Source: Mesorhizobium jarvisii (GTDB taxonomy: Bacteria > Pseudomonadota > Alphaproteobacteria > Rhizobiales > Rhizobiaceae). From it: DNA of 64,000 bases. Below are positions 17,972 through 27,589 of the stretch, one piece after another (the first letter of the stretch is position 1; the number at the start of each line of letters is the position of its first letter). Location of the stretch: positions 124,001 to 188,000 of the forward strand of contig NZ_QZXA01000008.1 of the NCBI RefSeq assembly GCF_003601985.1, given 5' to 3'. The notes under the pieces were generated by a model. The model searched no databases. It was not told the origin of the DNA and saw only the letters and a list, made by a program, of their open reading frames with translations. The position numbers and the translations under genes were made by a program.

Positions 17972-19384
17972 GCCGTAGAGTGCCGTTGCCTGTCGTTGGC
18001 CTTGTTGTTTGTCGCGCTGCTTATCGCCCCCACACCCGCCTTCGCCCACGCCTCCGACCGTGGCCACGTCCTGCTCCTCCCAACAGGCTACTACCTGATC
18101 GGCGGCGCATTCGCCGTGGCCGTCAGCTTTCTTGTGCTGGCACTGCTGCCCGCGGCCTCCCTCGACCGTTTCTGGCGTAGGCGCCTGCCGCTGTTCACCC
18201 CCGGCGACAGCGCCCGCAGCGCCATCAGCCTGATATGCTTTGCCGGCTTTGCAATTCTCGTCGCCGCCGGCCTTTTCGGCAGCCGCGACCCGCTCTCCAA
18301 CCCATTGCCGCTGGTGATCTGGACGCTGCTGTGGGCCGGCGTCACGCTGCTGCAAGGCGTCTTCGGCGATCTCTGGTCATGGCTGAATCCTTGGGTTGGA
18401 CCGTGGCGGCTCGTCTCGCGCCTGCTTGGCACTGGCGATGAGGGACCTTGGCGCCTTCCACGATGGGTCGGCTGCTGGCCTGCCGTCATGCTGTTCTTCG
18501 CCTTTGCCTGGTTCGAGCTGATCGATGCGGCGCCCGACGACCCGGCACGGCTCGCCTTTGCCGCCGGCCTCTACTGGCTGTTCTCATTCCTCGCCATGCT
18601 GGCCTTCGGCTATCGCGACTGGAGCCGGAGCGGCGAGTTCCTGACCGCGTTCTTCGCCATGGTGGCGCGCTTTGCACCGGTCGAGCGCGACGAGGCAGGC
18701 CGGCTAGTACTGTGCTGGCCGGCCGCCAAGCTGCTGGCGGCGGAGCCATTGCCGCCCAGCGGCATCGCCTTCCTGCTGCTGGCCTTGTCCTCGGTCTCGT
18801 TCGACGGCCTGTCGAAAACCTTCTTCTGGCTCGGCCTGTTCGGCGTCAATCCGCTTGAATTCCCGGGCCGCACGGCGGTGATCGGTAGCGGCACTTTTGG
18901 GCTCGTTCTGACATTCGTGCTGCTGGCAGCGGTGTTCCTTTTCGCGGTCTGGCTCGGCCAGCGCCTGGCCGGCAGCGGTCCGCCACTTGGCCAGGCGGCC
19001 GGACTGCTGGTGTGGTCGATCGTGCCGATCGCGCTCGCCTACCATGTCGCGCACTATCTAACGGCGCTGCTGGTCGACGGCCAGTATGCACTAGCCTCGT
19101 TGTCCGACCCGTTCGCGCTGGGCTGGAACCTGTTCGGCTCCGCCGACATACAGGTCGAGGCCGGCATCGTCGCCGGCGCGGAGTCGGCCTGGTGGCTGTG
19201 GAACATCCAGGCCGGCGCCATCATCCTAGGCCATGTGCTCGCCGTCCTCGTCGCGCACGGCTTTGCCTGGCGCCTGCATCCGCAGCCCGCCCGCGCCGCG
19301 CTCAGCCAGTTTCCGCTCACCCTGCTGATGATCGCCTACACGGTCTTCGGCCTCTGGCTGCTTGCCACGCCGACCGTCGGATGA
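17948..19384 (+). CDS. Multi-pass membrane protein of unknown function
   Basis: About 478 residues with a signal-like start (SLALLFVALLIAPTPAFAHA) and some ten further hydrophobic segments, so an inner-membrane protein. I do not recognise a defined family with confidence; rhizobial proteins of this kind have sometimes been labelled fenitrothion hydrolase, which I cannot support from motifs. The start is uncertain. The frame is open through the whole upstream repeat, the ATG at 17948 lies inside the repeat arm, and TTG codons about 15 codons further on would give the bare signal peptide. It lies between pncB and the Liv-type importer; no functional link is evident. Confidence 0.75.
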   Translation: MSGRTEGGAVECRCLSLALLFVALLIAPTPAFAHASDRGHVLLLPTGYYLIGGAFAVAVSFLVLALLPAASLDRFWRRRLPLFTPGDSARSAISLICFAGFAILVAAGLFGSRDPLSNPLPLVIWTLLWAGVTLLQGVFGDLWSWLNPWVGPWRLVSRLLGTGDEGPWRLPRWVGCWPAVMLFFAFAWFELIDAAPDDPARLAFAAGLYWLFSFLAMLAFGYRDWSRSGEFLTAFFAMVARFAPVERDEAGRLVLCWPAAKLLAAEPLPPSGIAFLLLALSSVSFDGLSKTFFWLGLFGVNPLEFPGRTAVIGSGTFGLVLTFVLLAAVFLFAVWLGQRLAGSGPPLGQAAGLLVWSIVPIALAYHVAHYLTALLVDGQYALASLSDPFALGWNLFGSADIQVEAGIVAGAESAWWLWNIQAGAIILGHVLAVLVAHGFAWRLHPQPARAALSQFPLTLLMIAYTVFGLWLLATPTVG

Positions 19385-19539
19385 CAAAAGGGCGGCCCCG
19401 ATGTCGTTGGGGAAAGCTCGCTTGCCACATCAGGGCTTTGGTGATTTAGTTTGTACACATGCAATTTTCCGCACCCTCCGAGCGAGGATGCCGAACCCGC
19501 ACTATCGTTGGTCAAGACTGAAAAAACAGGGGAACGAAC

Positions 19540-20862
19540 ATGGCTGACAAGAACGGATTTTTCGACCTCTCCAAGACTGGCCTCATCTCCAAGACCGGCC
19601 TCACCCGCCGCACCGCGCTGAAGGGCCTGGCCGCGGGCGCCGGCCTTGCCGTGGCGCCCGGTTTCGTCCGCTATTCCCAGGCGCAGAGCTCGGCGCCGAT
19701 CAAGATCGGCTTCCAGTCGCACCGCACCGGCATCGGCGCCGCCTATGGCCGCTGGTACGAGAAGACCACCGCTGCCGCGGTCAAGGCGATCAACGCCGCC
19801 GGCGGCATCAACGGCCGTCAGGTCGAGGTGATCATCGAGGATGACGGCACCGATCCCGGCCGTGGTGCGGAAGTCGTCGGCAAATTCGCCACCCAGCACA
19901 AGACCGATATCGTCTTCGGCACGCTGTTCTCGCATGTCGTCATCGGTTCGGCGCCCGCCGCCGGCGAGGCCAAAATCCCCTACTTCGTCGTCAGCGAAGG
20001 CCACCACGTCGCCTCGACCAAGCTCAACCGCTATGTCTTCCAGCCCGGCATCACCGACGTGAAGAGCCAGATCCAGTCGATGGCGCCGTGGATCGCGGCC
20101 AATGCCGGCAAGAAGGTGACGCAGATCTTCCCGGATTTCGCCTTCGGCTACGACCATCGCGACTACCTGCCGCCGGCGCTGAAGGCGCAAGGCGCCGAGG
20201 TCATCGCGCAGATCGCCATTCCGCCGACGGAATCCTCCTTCACCAAATATTTTCCGCAGATCCCGCCCGAGACCGAGGTGATCTACCACGTCATGGTCGG
20301 CCCGGCCGTGCTCACCTTCGTCAAGGAGCTCGGCGAATTCTACGGCTCCAACCGGCCGCAGCTGTTCGGCTTCATCGATTCGCTCGAAGCCACCGACATC
20401 AACAGCCCCGGCCTGGAATTCCTGGACGGCAGCCATTTCTGGGAAGGCTCGCCACGCTACGCCCAGCCCGATGATAGCGCTGCGCAGAAGGCCTACCGCG
20501 CCGCCGTCGGCATCGACGACAATGGAGCGGCGGTCGGCGATCCCAAGGACGTTTCCACCGCGGCGCACATGTTCGGCTGCTGGGAAACGCTCTATGTCGT
20601 CAAGAAGGCGATGGAAGATGCCGGCTACAAGGGTCCGGAGGACCGTGCCAAGCTCGTCGAGGCGACCGAGGCGCTGACCGCCTTCGCCGAAGGTCCGGAG
20701 CATCCGCAGGGGCCAAAGACCTTCAACGGCAAGATCCACCAGTGCTTCGGCATCCAGAATATCTCCAAGGTCGAAGGCGGCAAGCTGAAGGTGGTGCACA
20801 AGACCAAGATCGAGGACGGGCTTTACGAGGCCGAGGGGGACTATACGAAGCAGGCGCTTTAG
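19540..20862 (+). CDS. Liv-type ABC transporter substrate-binding protein with Tat signal
   Basis: Periplasmic binding protein of the branched-chain amino acid/amide family, 440 residues. The N-terminus has a twin-arginine signal (LTRRTALKGLAAGAGLAVAPG, residues ~22-42), so it is exported folded. The mature part starts APIKIGFQSHRTGIGAAYG and has the family segment NAAGGINGRQVEVIIEDDGTDPG. It is the first gene of a five-gene importer operon and is separated from the permeases by palindrome copy B. The many characterised ligands of this family include amides, ureas and aromatic acids. The flanking pncA, pncB and nicotinate-type operon make a pyridine compound a reasonable but unproven guess. 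Confidence 0.92.
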   Translation: MADKNGFFDLSKTGLISKTGLTRRTALKGLAAGAGLAVAPGFVRYSQAQSSAPIKIGFQSHRTGIGAAYGRWYEKTTAAAVKAINAAGGINGRQVEVIIEDDGTDPGRGAEVVGKFATQHKTDIVFGTLFSHVVIGSAPAAGEAKIPYFVVSEGHHVASTKLNRYVFQPGITDVKSQIQSMAPWIAANAGKKVTQIFPDFAFGYDHRDYLPPALKAQGAEVIAQIAIPPTESSFTKYFPQIPPETEVIYHVMVGPAVLTFVKELGEFYGSNRPQLFGFIDSLEATDINSPGLEFLDGSHFWEGSPRYAQPDDSAAQKAYRAAVGIDDNGAAVGDPKDVSTAAHMFGCWETLYVVKKAMEDAGYKGPEDRAKLVEATEALTAFAEGPEHPQGPKTFNGKIHQCFGIQNISKVEGGKLKVVHKTKIEDGLYEAEGDYTKQAL

Positions 20863-20892
20863 GTTTAGCCATCTAGCAAGCGTGAGCGCCAA

Positions 20893-21054
20893 GGCACCCC
20901 CCTCTGTCCTGCCGGACATCTCCCCCGCAAGGGGGGAGATCGGCAGTTTGTGTGGCAGCGCCCATCCGCCAGCGTTGATGATTGGCGAAACCAGAGACGA
21001 CATCCAATCTTCCCCCTTGCGGGGGAGATGCCCGGCAGGGCAGAGGGGGGTGCC
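20893..21054. repeat. Palindromic intergenic repeat, copy B
   Basis: Arms of 36 bp at 20893-20928 and 21019-21054 are inverted repeats with two mismatches and share the core of copy A (CTGTCCTGCCGGACATCTCC in the left arm). The element fills most of the 217-bp gap between the binding-protein and first permease genes, inside an operon. It could form one long stem or two hairpins in the mRNA, protecting the binding-protein message. Confidence 0.88.
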
Positions 21055-21079
21055 TCGCGCATCCATCGGTGCCTAGCCG

Positions 21080-21961
21080 ATGCACTTCGGTCCCCACCTT
21101 CTCCTCGCCGCCCTCGAAGGCCTCGTCACATCAGCCGTGCTGGCGCTGACCGCGCTTGGGCTGTCGCTGGTGTTTGGCGTCATGCGCGTCGTCAATGTTG
21201 CGCATGGCGAGTTCTTCATGCTGGGCGCAGTGCTCGCCTGGGCGATCTCGACAGCAATATCGGGCCACCCGGCGGTCGGCTTCCTGGCGGCGCTGGTGAT
21301 CGCGCCGCTGATCGTCGGCGCCATTGCGCTGGTGGCCGAACGACTGGTGCTGCGCCGGCTCGACTACAATCCGGAAGCCACCATCGTCGCCACGATCGGC
21401 ATGCTCTACATCATCCAGCAGCTGGCGCTGACCTTCTATGGGCCGGAGGCGCGGCCGGTGGAGCCGCCCTTCAGCTACCGCATCCTTTTGCCGTGGTTCG
21501 GCTATTCCGGCTACAAGCTGTCGATCATTGCGGCTTCCGCACTTCTCCTGATCGCCACCTGGCTGGTGCTGACGCGCACCAGGATCGGCCTGATCATGCG
21601 CGCCACACAGTATGACAGCGAGACGGCGCAGGCCTTCGGCATCCCGGTCGGCCGCGTCTATGGCGGCGTATTCGCGCTCGGCGCCATGCTGGCGGCGATC
21701 GCCGCGGTGCTGATCGTGCCGATCAGTCAGGCGCATTACCTGATGGGGCAGGATCCGCTGCTCTTGTCCTTCATCGTCGTCATCATCGGCGGCCTCGGCT
21801 CGCTGCGCGGCACCGTCGTTGCCGCCGTGCTGATCGGCCTTTCCGACGGCATCATTTCGATGTTCTTCTCGCCGACCTTGGCCAAGATAATCGCCACGCT
21901 GCTGGTCGCCATGGTGCTCGTGTTCCGGCCGCAAGGCTTGTTCGGGACGGCATCGCGATGA
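21080..21961 (+). CDS. Branched-chain amino acid-type ABC permease (LivH-like)
   Basis: Inner-membrane permease, 293 residues and about eight helices. The N-terminal GLVTSAVLALTALGLSLVFG followed by RVVNVAHGEFFMLGA is diagnostic for LivH/UrtB proteins. The cytoplasmic loop MRATQYDSETAQAFGIPVGR and the later VIIGGLGSLRGTVVAA are also present. It begins 25 bp after the palindrome and overlaps the LivM-like gene by 4 bp. Confidence 0.94.
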   Translation: MHFGPHLLLAALEGLVTSAVLALTALGLSLVFGVMRVVNVAHGEFFMLGAVLAWAISTAISGHPAVGFLAALVIAPLIVGAIALVAERLVLRRLDYNPEATIVATIGMLYIIQQLALTFYGPEARPVEPPFSYRILLPWFGYSGYKLSIIAASALLLIATWLVLTRTRIGLIMRATQYDSETAQAFGIPVGRVYGGVFALGAMLAAIAAVLIVPISQAHYLMGQDPLLLSFIVVIIGGLGSLRGTVVAAVLIGLSDGIISMFFSPTLAKIIATLLVAMVLVFRPQGLFGTASR

Positions 21962-22920
21962 GCGAAGCTTCGCCGGCAAAGGCCTATGCGCTGCATCTCG
22001 GCGTGATCGCCCTGCTCTTCGCGCTGAGCTTCGTTCTGCCGGAGTACTACCACGGCCTGCTCGCCCGCATCATGGTGCTGGCGGTGTTCGCGATGGGCTA
22101 CAACATGCTGTTCGGCTATGTCGGCCTGCTCAGCCTCGGCCACGCCATGTTCTTCGGCGCCGGACTTTACGGCGCCGGCCTTGCCATCATCCAGCTCGGT
22201 TGGGGCGTGCCGTTGGCCTTCCTTGTCGGGATTGCCTGCGGCGCCGTGCTGGCGCTGGTGATCGGCCTGCTGGCGTTACGCACCACGGGCGTCGCCTTCA
22301 TGATCGTCACCATGATGTTCGCGCAGGTGTTTTCGCTGTTGATCCTCTACTTCGCGACGTGGACCGGCGGCGATCAGGGCCAGGTCGTGCCGCAGCCGGC
22401 GCGTGTCCTCAATCTCGGTGCGACGTCGCTGGACCTCACCGACCCCACCGTGCGTTACATGAGCGCACTGCTGCTGTTCTCGCTCGTGCTTTTGGTTACG
22501 CTGGCCATCGTCCGCTCCCGGTATGGCCGCGTTCTGGTCGCCATCCGCGAAAACGAGGAACGCACGAAGATGCTGGGCTACGACACCTTCTCCAACAAGC
22601 TCATGGCCGTCGTCGTCTCCGGCACGATCTGCGCGGCGTCGGGCGCCGCCTACGCGCTGCTGTTCGGCTATGTCGGCTCGAGCTTCGCGTCGGTGCAATA
22701 TTCTATCCTGCCGCTGCTGTGGGTGCTGCTCGGCGGGGCCGCCACGACGCTCGGGCCGCTGATCGGCACCGTCTTCATGTACTATGTCATCGACGTCTCC
22801 AGCGGCTACACCTCGGCCTATCTGCTGATCGTCGGCATTGCGCTGATCCTTCTGGTGCTGTTTTTCCCGAAAGGCATTCTCGGCACCATCCGCCAGCGCT
22901 GGCTCGGATGGCTGCCATGA
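21958..22920 (+). CDS. Branched-chain amino acid-type ABC permease (LivM-like)
   Basis: Second permease of the importer, 320 residues. It shows the LivM pattern YNMLFGYVGLLSLGHAMFFGAG early and IRENEERTKMLGYDTFSNKL in the coupling loop. The C-terminus reads LFFPKGILGTIRQRW, as in the family. Start and stop overlap the neighbouring genes by 4 bp on both sides, so the four transporter genes after the binding protein are translationally coupled. Confidence 0.94.
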   Translation: MSEASPAKAYALHLGVIALLFALSFVLPEYYHGLLARIMVLAVFAMGYNMLFGYVGLLSLGHAMFFGAGLYGAGLAIIQLGWGVPLAFLVGIACGAVLALVIGLLALRTTGVAFMIVTMMFAQVFSLLILYFATWTGGDQGQVVPQPARVLNLGATSLDLTDPTVRYMSALLLFSLVLLVTLAIVRSRYGRVLVAIRENEERTKMLGYDTFSNKLMAVVVSGTICAASGAAYALLFGYVGSSFASVQYSILPLLWVLLGGAATTLGPLIGTVFMYYVIDVSSGYTSAYLLIVGIALILLVLFFPKGILGTIRQRWLGWLP

Positions 22921-23638
22921 CGCCGCTTTTGGCCACCAAGGGCCTGTCGCGCCATTTCGGCGGCCTGCGCGCCGTCGACAACGTCGACTTCACCTTGATG
23001 CCCGGTGAAATCCGTGCCGTCATCGGCCCCAACGGGGCGGGGAAGACTACCTTCGTCAGCATGGTCAGCGGCCGCATCCAGCCGTCTTCAGGAGCGATCG
23101 TGTTCGATGGCGCCGACATCACCGGCATGCCGGCCTATGTCAGGGTGCGCCAAGGCATCGCCTACACGTTCCAGATTACCAGCATCTATGCCAACCTGTC
23201 CGTTTACGCCAACGTCGCGCTGCCCGTGCAACTGACACTGAGGCACGGGCCTTCCAAGAGCGCGATACAGGCCGCTGTCATGACGGCGCTGGAACGCACC
23301 GGGCTCGCGGACCGCGCCCATATGCCGGCCGGGCAATTGTCCTATGGCCACCAGCGCCTGCTCGAAGTGGCGATGGGCCTGGCGCTCAAGCCGCGCCTGC
23401 TGATCCTCGACGAGCCGACGCAGGGGCTCGCCGACAGCGAGATCGACAATTTCATCGTGCTGGTGCGCGACATCGCCAGGAGCGCCACGGTGCTTCTGAT
23501 CGAACACAACATGCCCGTCGTCATGCAGTTGGCCGACCGCATCACTGTCTTCAACGCCGGCAAGATCCTGGCGGAAGGCACGCCGGAGGCGATCCGCGAA
23601 AACGCGGCGGTGCAGGAAGCCTATCTGGGGACCGCCCC

Positions 23639-23642
<4 letters not shown>
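22917..23642 (+). CDS. ABC transporter ATP-binding protein (LivG-like)
   Basis: One of the two ATPases of the Liv-type importer, 241 residues. Walker A is GPNGAGKTT at ~38-46. The signature region reads LSYGHQRLLEVAMGLA, an acceptable LivG variant of LSGGQ, and Walker B is LLILDEPTQGL. The ATG at 22917 overlaps the LivM-like stop; the frame upstream of it is a shadow. It overlaps the LivF-like gene by 4 bp. Confidence 0.94.
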
Positions 23643-24361
<719 letters not shown>

Positions 24362-25813
24362 TCAGCCGAAAAACAGAAAGCCGGCGATCAGGAAGGCCGG
24401 GATCAGCACCAGGCCGGACCACAGCATGTAGCCGAAGAAGCCGGGCATCTTCACGCCACGCTGCCTGGCGATGGCATAGACCATGAAGTTGGGCGCGTTG
24501 CCGATATAGGTGTTGGCCCCCATGAACACCGCACCCGCCGAGATCGCGGCAAGCGTCGAGGCGAATTCGGTCATCAGGTGATGTGGATCGCCGCCGGCAA
24601 GCTCGAAGAACACGAGATAGGTCGGCGCATTGTCGAGGAAGGACGACAGCGCTCCGGTCAACCAGAAATAGGCGAGATCGTTAGGCGTGCCTTGCGCCGA
24701 GGTGACGAGCGCGACCAGCGGCGCCAGCGCACCCTCGTGACCGGCCCTCAGGATGGCGATGACCGGCACGATGCAGATGAAGATGCCGGCAAACAATTTT
24801 GCCACTTCCGCGATCGGACCCCAGTTGAAGCCGTTCGCCGCGCGGTATTCCTTGCGCGAAACCGCCAGCGACACGAAGGCGAGCGCCAGGATGACGGCGT
24901 CGCGCACCAGGTTCTGCAGTTCCAGCGCCACGCCTTGAATGGAGAAGGCGACATCAGGCTTCCACGTCGCCGACAGCAGGATGGCGCCGATAACGCCGGC
25001 CAGCAGCGGAATGTTGGGCAGGCCGCGGATGCGAACCTTCGAATCCGGCGTCGGGTCCTTGATCTTCGGCGCGCCGGCCTCGCGCCGGTGCAGGATGATG
25101 TCGATCGCCAGGAACACGGCCAGCACCAGGCCGCCGACGAACAGCGTCTCGCGCCAAAGGTTGGCGGTTGTCCAGAAGAAGTCGACGCCACGCAGGAAGC
25201 CGACGAACAGCGGGGGATCACCGAGCGGCGTCAGCGAGCCGCCAATGTTGGACACAAGGAAGATGAAGAAGACGACGACATGGGCGTTGAACGGCCTGTT
25301 ATCATTGGCGCGGATGATCGGCCGTATCAGGATCATCGAGGCGCCCGTCGTACCGATGACCGAGGCGAGCAGCGCGCCGACCAGCAGCAGCCCGGCATTG
25401 ACCAGCGGCGTGCCGTGGATGTTGCCGGCGACCAGGATGCCGCCCGAAATGGTGAACAGCGCAAACAGCAGGATGATGAAGGACATGTATTCGGTGAGCA
25501 GCGCATGCAGCACCGCCTCGGCCGCCTGGGGGATCCCGAAGGCGAGCGCCAGCGGCACGACGACCAGCGCCGCCCACAGGGCCGCGATCTTGCCGTAGTG
25601 ATGCTCCCAGACATGGTGGAACAGCAGCGGGCCGGTGGCGATGGACAGCAGCAGGCCGGCAAAGGGCAGTGCCCACCACAGCGACATCGCGGCACCGGGC
25701 AGAGCATGTTCCTCGGCCGCTACGGCTACGTCCGGGAACAGCATGGGGACGGCGATGCCAGCGCCCACCATCACGCCTGCACTGATCCGCGAAAAGCCCC
25801 CTCGATGCCCCAC
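24362..25813 (-). CDS. Sodium:proton antiporter, NhaD/citrate-transporter-like
   Basis: Inner-membrane ion antiporter, 483 residues with about twelve hydrophobic segments of the ion transporter superfamily. Marks are FTISGGILVAGNIHGTPLVN, the re-entrant-loop segment VIGTTGASMILIRP and FLVSNIGGSLTPLGDPPLF, with later GALSSFLDNAPTYLVF. The start at GTG 25813 lies 3 nt after the pncA stop, suggesting coupling; an ATG 14 codons downstream is an alternative. The N-terminus is signal-like. Pairing with nicotinamidase is probably transcriptional only. Confidence 0.87.
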   Translation of the reverse strand: MGHRGGFSRISAGVMVGAGIAVPMLFPDVAVAAEEHALPGAAMSLWWALPFAGLLLSIATGPLLFHHVWEHHYGKIAALWAALVVVPLALAFGIPQAAEAVLHALLTEYMSFIILLFALFTISGGILVAGNIHGTPLVNAGLLLVGALLASVIGTTGASMILIRPIIRANDNRPFNAHVVVFFIFLVSNIGGSLTPLGDPPLFVGFLRGVDFFWTTANLWRETLFVGGLVLAVFLAIDIILHRREAGAPKIKDPTPDSKVRIRGLPNIPLLAGVIGAILLSATWKPDVAFSIQGVALELQNLVRDAVILALAFVSLAVSRKEYRAANGFNWGPIAEVAKLFAGIFICIVPVIAILRAGHEGALAPLVALVTSAQGTPNDLAYFWLTGALSSFLDNAPTYLVFFELAGGDPHHLMTEFASTLAAISAGAVFMGANTYIGNAPNFMVYAIARQRGVKMPGFFGYMLWSGLVLIPAFLIAGFLFFG

Positions 25814-25816
25814 CGT

Positions 25817-26431
25817 TCAGTCCGACAGTTGGTCTTCGAGCGTCACGCCGGCATCGCGCATGCGTTGCAACATCGCGTCGAGCGAGCCGTTGAGATCGAT
25901 GCCGCGACAGGCGTCGAGCCGCACGGTGGTCTTGAAACCCTGGCTGACGGCGTCCAGCGCCGAAAAGCCGACGCAGAAATCGGTCGCAAGGCCAACCAGG
26001 GTGATGGTGTCGATACCGCGCTCCCTGAGGTAGCCCCCGAGGCCGGTCGGCGTCGCGTGGTCGTTTTCGAAGAAGGCCGAATAGCTGTCGATGGCGGGGC
26101 GAAAGCCCTTGCGGATGACGAGTTCGGCCTTGGTCCAGGCAAGGCCGGAATGGAAATCCGAACCGAGGCTGCCCTGGATGCAATGGTCCGGCCACAGCGT
26201 CTGCTGGCCGTAAGGCATCTCGATCACGGAGAAGGGTTGCGCGCCGGGATGGCTGGAGGCGAAGCTCGAATGCCCGGCGGGATGCCAGTCCTGCGTCAGC
26301 ACGACATGGTCGGCGTGCCGGATCATGTCATTGACCAGCGGCACGATCTCGTCGCCGCCGGTCACGGCCAACGCGCCGCCCGGGCAAAAGTCGTTCTGCA
26401 GGTCGATCACAACAAGCGCTTGGTCGGCCAT
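25817..26431 (-). CDS. pncA: Nicotinamidase/pyrazinamidase
   Basis: Hydrolyses nicotinamide to nicotinate and ammonia in the cytoplasm. The 204 residues carry the full catalytic set: D10 (VVIDLQNDF), K108 (IRKGF) and C153 (ATDFCVGFSA). Metal ligands are D48 and H50 (QDWHPAGH) and H83 (PDHCIQG). The length is slightly below E. coli PncA. It is divergent from the molybdenum-hydroxylase operon, sharing a 297-bp gap, and is followed by the antiporter gene. Its product is substrate for pncB nearby and possibly for the hydroxylase next door. Confidence 0.95.
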   Translation of the reverse strand: MADQALVVIDLQNDFCPGGALAVTGGDEIVPLVNDMIRHADHVVLTQDWHPAGHSSFASSHPGAQPFSVIEMPYGQQTLWPDHCIQGSLGSDFHSGLAWTKAELVIRKGFRPAIDSYSAFFENDHATPTGLGGYLRERGIDTITLVGLATDFCVGFSALDAVSQGFKTTVRLDACRGIDLNGSLDAMLQRMRDAGVTLEDQLSD

Positions 26432-26594
26432 TGGGCCTCCTTCTTCTCTGCGTTGGGCTCAGGCTCCAGTAGAAAGATGCCGCTGACGCGACCGGAGGCA
26501 GAAACTTGACCAGATGGCCGGCCGCGTCAACCTCCGAAGGCGTAACAATCTCGTTGCATGCACCCTGGCAAGCACGGCGGCCCAAACTCTGGCT

Positions 26595-26636
26595 TTGACA
26601 ATTTCCACCGGCTTGATATCATTTGCATACGAATGA
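26595..26636 (+). promoter_or_regulatory. Sigma70-type promoter with overlapping operator for the nicotinate-type operon
   Basis: TTGACA at 26595-26600, a 16-bp spacer, and TATCAT at 26617-26622 form a near-consensus promoter pointing into the operon at 26729. Overlapping the -10 box and start region is TCATTTG-CATA-CGAATGA at 26619-26636, an inverted repeat with one mismatch. This is the position a repressor would use, and the operon ends with a MarR gene. The rest of the 297-bp gap before the GTG start shows nothing else I can name. Confidence 0.6.
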
Positions 26637-26728
26637 ATTTCCGGTTTGCGGACCGGCAAGATCATGCCTGGGGTAAACGCCCTGGGAGGGCCATTTCGGG
26701 GAAGGCCCACTCTCTGGGAAGGCAAAGC

Positions 26729-27589
26729 GTGATCCGTTACGCGAAACCCACCACTCTCGACGAGGCGCTCGCTTTGCTTGGCGAGGGCGCCTGGCGCATT
26801 CTTGCCGGCGGCACTGATTTCTATCCGGCACAGGGCGCGAAGCCGTTCCGCGACAATGTCCTCGACATCAACGGCCTCGCTGCGCTGCGCGGCATCGCCG
26901 AGACGGACGACCACTTTGTCATCGGCGCGCGCACGACCTGGACAGACCTCATCCACCACCCCTTGCCGCCAGCATTCGATGCGCTGAAACAGGCCGCGCG
27001 CGAGGTCGGCTCGCCGCAGATCCAGAACGTCGCTTCCGTCGCCGGCAATCTCTGCAACGCCTCGCCGGCCGCCGATGGCGTGCCGGGCCTGCTCGTGCTC
27101 GATGCCGAGGTCGAACTGCGTTCGGCGATAGCGACACGGCATCTGCCCTTGCCCGATTTCATTCTCGGCAATCGGCGCACGGCCTTGCAGCCTGGCGAAA
27201 TGGTGACCGCCATCCGCGTGCCGAAGCCAGCCGCCGGTACATCGGCTTTCGTCAAGCTCGGCGCACGGCGCTATCTCGTCATTTCCATCGCCATGGTGGC
27301 GGCGCGCCTGGTCGTCGACAACGGCAGGGTTACTGAGGCGGCCATCGCCGTCGGCTCCTGCTCGGCTGTCGCCAGGCGGCTTGCCGGCGTCGAGACGGCG
27401 CTGCTCGGATTGCCTAGGGATGGCGGGCTCGCCGGCGCCATTCAATCCGCGCCGATGACCGAACTGTCGCCGATCGCCGATGTGCGTGGCAGCGCCGAAT
27501 ACCGGCTCGACGCGGTGCGCGAGATCGTCGCGCGGGCCGTGCTGACGGCCGCCGGACCGATGAACGATCATATGGTGGCGGCGGCATGA
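26729..27589 (+). CDS. Molybdenum hydroxylase FAD subunit (CoxM/NdhF-like)
   Basis: FAD-binding electron-transfer subunit of a xanthine-dehydrogenase-family enzyme, 286 residues. The FAD motifs are AGGTDFYP (~25-32) and SVAGNLCNASPAADGVP (~100-116). It is the family member that passes electrons from the 2Fe-2S clusters to the acceptor. The start is GTG at 26729 with GGGAAGG six bases before it. It overlaps the large subunit gene by 4 bp. E. barkeri nicotinate dehydrogenase likewise has a separate FAD subunit (NdhF). Confidence 0.9.
   Translation: MIRYAKPTTLDEALALLGEGAWRILAGGTDFYPAQGAKPFRDNVLDINGLAALRGIAETDDHFVIGARTTWTDLIHHPLPPAFDALKQAAREVGSPQIQNVASVAGNLCNASPAADGVPGLLVLDAEVELRSAIATRHLPLPDFILGNRRTALQPGEMVTAIRVPKPAAGTSAFVKLGARRYLVISIAMVAARLVVDNGRVTEAAIAVGSCSAVARRLAGVETALLGLPRDGGLAGAIQSAPMTELSPIADVRGSAEYRLDAVREIVARAVLTAAGPMNDHMVAAA

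Noticed and set aside
17815..21054. A composite transposon bounded by the two palindrome copies
   Set aside because: No transposase or target duplication is visible, the enclosed genes are ordinary, and the copies are short intergenic repeats of a widespread kind.
24578..26509. A 643-codon open frame on the plus strand opposite the antiporter and pncA genes
   Set aside because: It is antisense to two genes with clear motifs, and its composition (rich in R, Q, D, H, G) is typical of a shadow frame in high-GC DNA.
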